Shown piece by piece: positions 12,739-20,786 of a DNA stretch of 64,000 nucleotides (position 1 is the first letter of the stretch; each line of letters starts with the position of its first letter). Below the pieces are notes generated by a model that was not told the origin of the DNA, made no database searches, and saw only the letters and a program-made list of their open reading frames with translations. The stretch is from Symsagittifera roscoffensis. Taxonomy: Eukaryota; Xenacoelomorpha; Acoela; Convolutidae. The stretch lies in contig NC_087065.1 of the NCBI RefSeq assembly GCF_963678635.1, positions 25,873,254-25,937,253 of the forward strand. Direction: 5' to 3'. The position numbers were made by a program, and so were the translations under genes.

Positions 12739-13147
12739 TGAGTTATGTTTGAGGTGTAACTCATAGATAAATTTCGGATAAGGTACACCGTCTGCTCGTC
12801 ACGCTATCTTATTTTCGGCCGGATAGATTCGTGCAACTTCTTAGTCTAATACCGATCCTAGTCTTACTCTTATATCTACTAGTCTCAGGGTGTTTAACTA
12901 GTCTCTGCTAGGCTCGATAGATCTAGATTATATTGGCTTATTGCGATTGCTAAAGGTCTCTTGGAGAGGTAACTAGTTTCGAAGTTAAATTCAAATCTCT
13001 CTGGTGCTGAAATTACAAGTAACTTCAGCACTTACAATTAAGTGGGTTGTTAGTTAGATGGATCGTGATTGGTTAAAATTAAATATATTATAGAGATAAA
13101 ATATCCAATTTATAACCAATAATAAATATAGTTTAAATCTGGTTCCA
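12739..13147 (-). repeat. 3' LTR of copy A
   Basis: This 409-bp LTR starts TGGAACC at 13147 on the minus strand and ends TAACTCA at 12739. It aligns throughout with the 410-bp LTRs of E, with scattered substitutions. The internal palindrome is present at 13004-13031 with one arm mismatch. The purine run GGATGGG directly precedes it on the minus strand. Confidence 0.9.
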
Positions 13148-14745
13148 CCCATCCGGGGTTTACAGAGTTTTGAATCTTTTATCTTCTATCTGTAATGAAG
13201 GATGGATGATAGATGTCGGTATTTCGCGAGCATCATTTCTTGTTTCGTTGTTGGAGAAGAGAGCTCCAGGAAGCTGGAGTCGTCGATAGGAAGTTGTTAT
13301 TTGTTTGTTCGACGATGGCTGCGACCGTCGGTGAAATCAATCTGGTTTCAAAATGGTTTGCTATGGTTGTTTGTTCTGCTTGGGTGGAGAACTGGATCGA
13401 GTATCATCTTTGTCTGGGACTGGCGTGAAGATCGTGTTTGGAGGGAATGCCTTGTAACTCGGATTTGTACGTATACTTGGACATCGAGGTGGTCATTGGT
13501 CTGATTCAATGAAGTCCTTTTCAGCGAAGTCAAGTCGTACTCTAAATCCTTTTTGAGTCGTGTTTGTGGGCGGCATATCGGTTGTGTTTAGTCATTCTGT
13601 AAGTTGAGTGTGATGGGGTTATCTAGTATTTGGATGCTCGTCTTTGTGGTTGTGTGTAATCTATGTTTTACATATTGTAACTTACATTTTATAAATTTTG
13701 TTAATTTTAGTTTTTTAGATATGATTTTGGTTAATTGTTTTCGCAAAAGCGTTTCAGTTTTACTTCAGTTATTTTTAAGAGTTACTCACACTTGGGTACC
13801 TCTTGTCAAAAATATTGATGTGGTCACAAAGCGTGGATATAGCACGGTGGATTGAGCCGGCTATGGAGCATGCTCAGGACGTCCTCTCTGGTGGGTTAGG
13901 CCAGGAGTGGGAGTATGATTTCGTGCTGGTTTTTTAAGGGTCCCGTTCTGTGTTAACTTTTTATGTTATATTATTTCTGGTTTTCCTTTTGTTTCGTTGG
14001 TTGTGTCCGTTTTTCAAAAATCAAATTGTTTTTGGTTTAGGTTTGTCTTGCGACTTTTTGGTGTTTTATTATTTCTTTTAAGACTTGGTAATAGTCTTTA
14101 AAAGAATAAATTATCCAGTTTTAAGCTGGTTTAATCCGGTTTGGGTACCGTGGCTTTTCTTTTCTTAGTCATGCTGTTAGTTTATGGTTTCTGGTGTTTA
14201 GTAAGCTGCGTTGGTTAGTTTGGTTATTATATAATTCCATTCCAATCGGGTTAAAGGATAAGTGGAAACTTGTTATTGTTGGTTTGAGTCGTTGTTAGTG
14301 AAAACTTAAAACTTGAATTCATTATTTTAAACAATTCTTCGTGGGCGAGCTGTGCGATTGTGGATAGAATTGTGTGCGTTTGAAAATAAGATATAGAAAA
14401 GGTTAGTACTGCATTTCGTTTGTATGAATTTAATGCTTTTAAGACTAAATTTTACTGCTTTTGGGGCTGAAAATTTTAAATTGATTTTCATCGTACTTAA
14501 ATTTACTACATTTAGGGAAATAATTTAGAAATGAATTTACTACTTTGAATTAACTTTTACTGCATCATTTAGTGCTGCTGATTTGATAGAGTTTAATATG
14601 AAAAACATAGTTTATATTTTTATTTGTTTTTTCTTGTTTTGTAGGTGATCGTGGTGTGAAGACTAAAAAAATGCAAATTACTGAATAAAATGGTTAGTTT
14701 TATTTTGAATAAGTTAGTTTGAAAGTTTTTAAATTCATAGTTACC
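13148..14745 (-). other. 3' untranslated region of copy A with conserved islands
   Basis: This matches E 35008-36580. Two patches are much better conserved than the rest: about 13445-13585, and a GC-rich patch at about 13850-13915 containing GGACGTCC and GCATGC. Short open frames on the + strand (13202-13504, 13213-13428) fall here but do not keep one common frame with E. The splice-like signals after ORF X are partly kept (AAGGTAACTATG, ACTAACCATT). Confidence 0.6.
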
Positions 14746-16576
14746 TTAGTCGTCGGGGAAAAAGCCGTGAGGGAAAACATCGTGAATAGCGTCTGATGTA
14801 GTTAGTAATTTTGCTAGTATTCGTATGATATTTTTAGTTTGCAGCAGTGGCCAAAGCATTTGTAGTGCTCTTATGGTTTTTAGTTCTTCGGTGCGTACTG
14901 CAAATTCATGAGGTGTGTTCTGGATAAGATTGTAAATTTTATGATTGTATATAGTGTTGTGGATGAATTCTAAAATGGGTACTTCTATAGGTTGAACACA
15001 TTCATGCGGAATGATCAGGGGTCGGGATTCTTCGTCGTTGAAGGTCTTCGTCAGGGGACAGAATATATACTTTGAGTGATTGGATCATAATTCCGGAGGA
15101 TGCCTTGAAAGTTAGTATTTTCAATGCAATACGTGAAGTTTAGGAAAAACGGTTGAGCTGTATTTGGAATTGATGAAGTGAAATCTGTGGTGAGGTTGTC
15201 GTGATTGTGTGTGTAAATGAAAATGATTTTGGATAAAGCGATAGTAAGTATAAGTATGTGTTTGCTTAGTTCTCAACATGATGTCGTGTGAGCAGTGCAA
15301 ATCGCGTTCTTTTGGTGTCAGGAAGTGAAAGGTTAGTGAAAATGTTTGAAAATTTTCGTGAAATATTTCATATGCTTGAATGTCTGATAGTGCTTCTGAA
15401 ATAATGTGATGATGTTTTTTATCGAGTATGTTAAGTGTGAATATGTATGATGATTTTAAAAAATTTTTTTCTGTGATTTGTGGATTTGCGAATTGATCGT
15501 CGTCAAGAATTTGATCTTGATTAGATCTGACGATGTTGTGATCATAATATTCAATTGAGTAGTCGTTAGCGCGGGGTGCAGTGAATGTTTTTACTAATTT
15601 TTTATATCATACGTATGTAAATTGTCTGGATGTTTTTGATGTGATTAGAGTAAATAATTCGTTTCTATTTCTTTCAATATCTATTGTTGTGTTAAGGAAT
15701 GGTAGCGTAAGGGGATTAGTGAAATTATATAAGGCTGTCCAATAAAGTGTGGGTATTAATACAAATTCGTCTACGAAATGATGTGGTTCAGGGTTAAGGT
15801 CGGATTGGCTTAAGGTGTATTGGGGAAAGAAAGGTAGGGTTATATGAAAAATATTTGGAGTATTGGTGTGGTCTGGATGGTTAACATATTCTCGGGCGAT
15901 TCCGGGTTTGGGTGGTAATGGGTGATTTGGGAATTTCCGTTTAAAAGTTCTATAAGCACGATTAGTATTAGTGGATGTTTCTGTTGAAGTGGATGAATGA
16001 GCTAATAATGGAGTATAATCTGAATTTGATATAGGTGTTGGTGGATTTGATGATGTTATTATTGATGATAATTGGTGAATATTTAGGGTGTGTGGAGATA
16101 GAAATTGTTGTTGTCGTGTTATAAATTTATCTAGTTCTTCGCAAATTTGAATATTATCTGGGGAGTTGTTGGTGGAGCGTTCATTATTGAATGGGGAGTA
16201 GGTTGGTGTTAATTGAGAAGGAGTGTAGGGAGATGTATGTTGGCTTTGGGGTTGGATAGGTTGGAAGGGAGGTTTTGAGAAGGTTGTTGAGCTGGTCTGG
16301 GTATGAGTAGAAGGGGATTGTTCGGAATCTGCGAACTCATCGGGAGTTTCTATATCAGAAAGTTTCTATATCAGAGTTTCTATATCAGAGTTTCTATAGT
16401 GAAATTGCTGAATAAATTGTGATGTCTGAGTTAGTGTCAGAATTCATACCTGATGATGTAGTAGTTTGTGGTGAGTCAGGTGGCAGAAAAGCAAAAAGTG
16501 GGATATTAGGGAGTGGATTTTGGAGGTTGGCAGGGTGGGAGTTTGATCGGTGGAGTGATCCAACTTGTCTGCTCAT
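14746..16576 (-). pseudogene. ORF X of copy A (broken)
   Basis: This is homologous to E 33200-35007. A short ORF of 60 aa starts at 16576, its ATG overlapping the env stop as ATGA, and stops at 16394. Three copies of a TCTGATATAGAAACT-like motif with in-frame stops follow. A long open stretch then runs from about 16350 to 15610, stops at a TGA (15607-15609) where E has Gly, and continues to the common end Pro-Asp-Asp-stop at 14746. Protein similarity to E is high through the C-terminal half, suggesting the family was under coding selection before this copy died. Function unknown. Confidence 0.75.
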
Positions 16577-16735
16577 CGTGGGCTAAAAAAATGATTATTT
16601 TGAGACTGAAAAGTGATGGTATGGGGCTGTTCAATGATTTGTTCGTATGTATCGTCAATTGGAGGGTGTTGTGTCACTATATGTTGGATGGGGCTTTGTA
16701 TGTGGCTGGGTCTTAAGTTTGGAGGGTTTGTGATT
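16573..16735 (-). pseudogene. C-terminal tail of env in copy A
   Basis: About 53 codons match the end of the E glycoprotein tail, including QSPIQHI and YEQIIEQPHT and the terminal Phe-Phe-Ser-Pro-Arg. Upstream the frame passes without a stop into LTR sequence through the deletion junction, so the apparent 81-aa ORF (16573-16818) is a chimera, not a gene. Confidence 0.8.
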
Positions 16736-16934
16736 GCTGAAGGTCTCTTGGAGAGGTAACTAATTTCTAAGTTAATATCAAATCTCTCTGGTGCTGAAAT
16801 TACAAGTAATTTCAGCACTTACAAATAAGTGGGTCATTAGTTAGATGGATCGTGATTGGTTAATTTTAAATATTTTATAGAGATAAAATATCCAATTTAC
16901 AACCAATAATAATTATAGTTTATATCTGGTTCCA
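16736..16934 (-). repeat. Truncated 5' LTR of copy A
   Basis: This is the first ~199 bp of the LTR, from TGGAACC at 16934 on the minus strand through the palindrome (about 16788-16816) to CTTCAGCAATCAC. The outer half is missing at the deletion junction. The flanking GAAA at 16935-16938 pairs with 12735-12738. Confidence 0.85.
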
Positions 16935-16938
16935 GAAA

Positions 16939-18091
16939 GGAGAGCTATCGTTTGTTTTTTTTACTAACAAATTAAAATTCTTAAATCAGCCTTGTAGAGT
17001 GTCTGCTCATCCTGAATTATAGCTCAAATCTTCTTGCCGCTTTGAGCTAAATATAAAAAAAATTTCGAATGGCTCAACCTGCTCGAAATCTGCTTCGACC
17101 TCCATCTGAAAAAATACTGCTCAATCACTGCTTCGACAACCAATTGAAACAAATTCTCTTCTTTTTTCATTAGTTTTGCGTTATTTTGTGCAAGAAAAGG
17201 AACCTTAAATTAACAGCAACCACACTTGTTGCTTCAAGCTGCCGCACATAATATTTTCAAATTTTTAGGTGTCAAAAAACGATTGTTTAATTTTTCGTCT
17301 TCTGTCTGACACAGCTTTTAACTAATTAAACGACATCACGATACGTCACAAACTTTTGTATTGGATTTTCATAAAACGTCATCAGAAAAAACCAAGCTTT
17401 TGGGTCTTATTTTCAAAAAAATCACAAAAGGGCAACTTTTTTGGATCTTGTTTTCATGAAACAACATGAAAAAAGGCAAAGCTGTTTGATCTTTTTTCTA
17501 CAAACGACAGATTATTTATTCAAACAGTTGATCATCATGTCAAAATGATTGACAAATTTTATATAATAGTCATAAAAAATTGAACATGTGTGTTTTTTAA
17601 TACTGCTTTTTTCAGATAACCTCGCAACAGAAGCGCAAACTAGTACTTAATTACTCAATTTGACTTTCGTCGAATGAGATAATATATATGCAATTTAATG
17701 TAGTCATAATTATGGTTATTTGACTAATATCAAATCAAAACAAAAAACTGGCAACATTTATAATACAGTGCTTATTCAAATTATTCGGAGGAAACCCATA
17801 AATTTTTTTTATTTAAGATAAGTTTTTTGCAAATTGCGTTGAAATTAGGTGAAAAATTACGAATTATTGACAAGATAATTTGCTTACAATTTTAGCAGAT
17901 TTAATACGATGCAATTTGCTCAACAAAATTCGTCAATCAGAAAATATTTCAAAACTACTGAGTCAATCACTGACAAAACTATATCACAGTGTGCATCTTA
18001 TGTGGCCAAACAAAACTTTAGGAGTATAATTTCCAAAAAACTGCGCAAAACGTTTTAAAATTGCTTTAAAACATGAAGTTGTGTTTTATGC
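16939..18091. other. Host DNA between copies A and E
   Basis: About 1.15 kb of AT-rich sequence with no supported gene and no recognised repeat. It joins to 36995 if copy E is removed. Confidence 0.6.
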
Positions 18092-18095
18092 AGTA

Positions 18096-18505
18096 TGGAA
18101 CCTGATCTAAACTACATTTTATGATTGGATAATTTAGATATTTTACCAATGTAAAGTATTTAATATTAACCAATCATGATCCATCTGACTAACAATCCAC
18201 TTATTTGTAAGTGCTGAAATTACTTGTAATTTCAGCACCAGAGAGATTTGAATTTAACTTAGAAATTAGTTGACTCTCCAAGAAGACTTCAGCAACCGCA
18301 ATAAACCAGTATACCCTAGATCTATTGAGCCTAGCAGAGACTAGTTAAACAACCTGAGACTAGATAGTATAAGAGTAAGATTAGGATTGGTATTAGACTA
18401 AGAAGTTGCACGAATCTATCCGGCCGAAAATAAGATAGCGTGACGAGCAGACGGTGTACCCTATCCGAAATTACTCTATGAGTTATACACTTCGGTCCTA
18501 ACTCA
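18096..18505 (+). repeat. 5' LTR of copy E
   Basis: 410 bp, TGGAACC...AACTCA. Visible elements are CCAAT boxes at 18146-18150 and 18170-18174 and an inverted one (ATTGG) at 18124-18128, a perfect 13-bp-arm palindrome at 18211-18238, and a polyadenylation-type AATAAA at 18300-18305. No clear TATA box is seen. The terminal dinucleotides fit a retroviral integrase substrate. Confidence 0.95.
18211..18238. promoter_or_regulatory. 28-bp palindrome inside the LTR
   Basis: GTGCTGAAATTAC, then TT, then its exact reverse complement. The palindrome is present in all four LTRs or LTR pieces that cover this region (18211, 36696, 13004, 16788), with at most a slight mismatch in copy A. It may be a dimeric factor site or an RNA hairpin near the R region. 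Confidence 0.6.
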
Positions 18506-18507
18506 TC

Positions 18508-18525
18508 TGGTGCGACCATAAATCT
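18508..18525 (+). promoter_or_regulatory. Probable tRNA primer binding site
   Basis: TGGTGCGACC and the following bases lie 2 nt after the LTR, the normal PBS place, and begin with TGG, complementary to a tRNA CCA end. The reverse complement of 18508-18530 also contains GTTCGAG, like a T-loop, but one base closer to CCA than standard. I could not assign the tRNA. Confidence 0.6.
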
Positions 18526-18592
18526 CGAACAAGACCTTAATAGCTTAGAATTAACCAAAAATAGATTAGAATTTAGACAAAACATTTTTAAA

Positions 18593-18826
18593 ATGCTACA
18601 CGACGATAATTTAATCGAAATGTCTCTACGACTCAATAGATCAAAGCCAATATTCCGAACGATAAGACAACTACCCGGAATTGCAAGAAGACCTCGAACC
18701 AGAGACGACATACGACAAAGTAGAAACTTACCATATAGTTATATGATAGTTCGGCAAAAGCCAACACAAACCTTTGTATTTAGAATACTACTAGCAATGA
18801 ATTTAGATTTTCATTTGCAAACATAA
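18593..18826 (+). CDS. Arg-rich leader ORF, function unknown
   Basis: 77 aa from the first ATG; the frame is open back to 18482, across the LTR/PBS border. It is rich in Arg (for example ARRPRTRDDIRQ) and has a hydrophobic end (FVFRILLAMN). It lies where a leader peptide or the first exon of a spliced regulator could sit. A motif NRLxxRQ resembles a stretch of ORF4 (about 30325), which could mean a duplication or chance. No homologue is available in copies A or C, because that region is missing. Confidence 0.3.
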   Translation: MLHDDNLIEMSLRLNRSKPIFRTIRQLPGIARRPRTRDDIRQSRNLPYSYMIVRQKPTQTFVFRILLAMNLDFHLQT

Positions 18827-19753
18827 AATCTTGAAGTCAATCTTCAAAATCATTTCAGGCGCTAAACCAAATTATTAATATACAATAACGATTGATAAAG
18901 AGATCTCAGATCGTTTTCCTAAATTCTGCAGTAATATACAAAACATGTTTGAAAAATATTTATTGAAAAATCAAAATAAAAATTAGTAGCATGACAATAA
19001 ATGATTAGTAATCATAAATCATCCTGTTGTTCCAGCTTCATCACCTAAACATAACAGCATTCATAAGCTCACTAATATCATAAAAACACTAAATCTTTTC
19101 TCTACACAAATTTAAATCATTTTAAACTTAAATTCACTTAAATTTAAAATCAGATCATCAAGGCTCATCCTTGGATCTTAAATCATTTTCTATTTAATTA
19201 AATTTAAAACTTGATCATCAAGGCCTATCCTTGGATCAAAAAGAACAATTTTGTTCTCCCCCATCCACTTAGCTAGTGTCTAACGACCTCAAACGTCGAT
19301 TCACTATCCAACCCTTTCTAAAAACCCAGGACTAACAGAAATTTTTGAACAAAACTAATCATTCAAATTAGGATAAACAGTGAAGAACTTCGGTTATTCA
19401 TCCTTCACTTGATCCCCCCTCTTACCAGACCCAGGATAAATCTTAGACTTAGTAAGTTTAAAATAGTATCTAACGAACTACTCGCGTTCTAATTATACCT
19501 GAACCTTGTGGATCGATTTACTATTCTCCAACCCTGAACACAATCACTACCCTTAAGTAAGATTAAGTAAGTTAACACCTTAGCTTACACTAGCCACGAG
19601 AAAGTATAAAATCATTCTTCGGAATCGATATACTTTTCTTCCCAACCCTGAACAAATAGACCCAGGTTAGGCTAACCAAAAAATCGTAAGGACTAACAGT
19701 CTAAGAAAATAGAAATCATTTAACAACCTTTTGCATCCGTCATCCTAAACCTT
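18827..19753 (+). promoter_or_regulatory. Long structured 5' leader of copy E
   Basis: No ORF is supported over about 920 nt. There are two near-identical 25-nt imperfect hairpins, GATCATCAAGGC then ATCCTTGGATC (19153-19177 and 19213-19237), followed by the palindrome GAACAATTTTGTTC (about 19243-19256). CCAACCCT recurs three times (19308, 19528, 19642), each after a similar block. This position suits packaging or dimerisation signals; that role is inferred. Confidence 0.45.
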
Positions 19754-20221
19754 ATGTCATTTAAAAACCTAGGAAATAAACAAACAATCGTTTTACACAA
19801 TTGTGAAATAGATAACAAAAAATACGATCTTGTAATCACACCACACACACAAACAGTTGGATATATCAGAACAAAACGACAAACACTAAAAAGAAAAATA
19901 ATAACCAAACAAAGACAAATTACACGAAAAAGATTTTCCAAAAACCGCAACGCATTTTCAGAATCAGAAACCAGCAGTTTAGACGAACTTTATAAATTAA
20001 AAGAATCTATAGATAAAAATTGCCCCATTCACGATCAATTATATTTTTCCGACTCAGAAACAACTTCAAATTCATCAAAAAGAGGAAAAAGAAGAATAAA
20101 AAAGCAATATAAACACAAACCAGTACATTTATACAATTGGAATCAACCAATTAGACACATTGATAATTACATATTAACAGTCATCAAACAAAAAAATGAG
20201 CTCAACACACACCCCAGGTGA
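19754..20221 (+). CDS. ORF A: basic 155-aa protein upstream of gag, unknown
   Basis: The frame is complete and opens with ATG at 19754. Two basic clusters (about residues 38-62, including TLKRKIITKQRQITRKR, and about 112-122) flank Ser/Glu/Asp-rich stretches (SESETSS, SDSETTS). It could bind nucleic acid or carry nuclear-localisation signals, judged by composition only. The last 26 nt overlap the start of gag in another frame; a run of seven A precedes the gag ATG. I know no equivalent gene ahead of gag in standard Ty3/gypsy elements. The copy C counterpart lies outside the window. Confidence 0.6.
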   Translation: MSFKNLGNKQTIVLHNCEIDNKKYDLVITPHTQTVGYIRTKRQTLKRKIITKQRQITRKRFSKNRNAFSESETSSLDELYKLKESIDKNCPIHDQLYFSDSETTSNSSKRGKRRIKKQYKHKPVHLYNWNQPIRHIDNYILTVIKQKNELNTHPR

Positions 20222-20663
20222 AGAAAGTCCAGATGATGATGATATCTTCCCCTTTATCGTAGATGCAACCACTGATAGAGGACAGCATATATTTTGCAAA
20301 AATTTACTCTTAAGTTTGTTTGAACCCGGAATCAGTCCATGTAAAACAGAATTCCCAGATGTAAAAATTAAAAGGCAAATTATAGAACATTATCTGAAAG
20401 ATATATGTAACTTAACACAACAATACGGAATCTACTCCATAGAATTCAGCTCACCAAACCAGAATCACAGCAAATATGTAATTCAAACAGACGACCTTGA
20501 TTTAGAATTCTCAAAAGTATTCTCAGAATATATAAAAAGCATACAATATCATAACTCACAAAGAGCAAACTCCATGTTCACCAATGAAGTTTTTGCAATA
20601 ATATATAGTTATATCTCGATATTAGAAATCGAAATCCCAATCCCAAAAGTCTCACCGACATAA
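20196..20663 (+). CDS. gag N-terminal part, closed by an in-frame TAA
   Basis: 155 codons from ATG 20196 to TAA at 20661-20663. The frame is the same as the large gag ORF that starts at 20787, and there is no other stop between them, so this is almost certainly the N-terminal part of one Gag of more than 1000 residues. It begins with an acidic stretch (Asp-Asp-Asp-Asp near residue 14). The TAA is either an inactivating mutation, a readthrough site or a sequence error. Fold not recognised. Confidence 0.7.
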   Translation: MSSTHTPGEESPDDDDIFPFIVDATTDRGQHIFCKNLLLSLFEPGISPCKTEFPDVKIKRQIIEHYLKDICNLTQQYGIYSIEFSSPNQNHSKYVIQTDDLDLEFSKVFSEYIKSIQYHNSQRANSMFTNEVFAIIYSYISILEIEIPIPKVSPT

Positions 20664-20786
20664 ACATCTAAACATATAAGATTACGACATGAAATCACAC
20701 TACTCTCTAGTTTTCTAAATATAATTCAAGAAAATTTCACTAAAGATGAAGTTTCACCACATACAAAACATGACTTACAAAAAATT

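Larger units (their letters stand above)
12739..16934 (-). mobile_element. Copy A: internally deleted element of the same LTR family
   Basis: This lies on the minus strand. It keeps the start of the 5' LTR (16934 down to ~16736), then jumps into the C-terminal tail of env, continues through ORF X and the 3' UTR, and ends with a complete 3' LTR at 12739. Both ends carry the target duplication GAAA (12735-12738 and 16935-16938), so the outer ends are original. The join at about 16735 has the microhomology ATTGCT. It is markedly diverged from E and therefore older. Confidence 0.9.

Noticed and set aside
16573-16818. 81-aa minus-strand protein
   Set aside because: It is a chimera of LTR and env tail created by the deletion in copy A.
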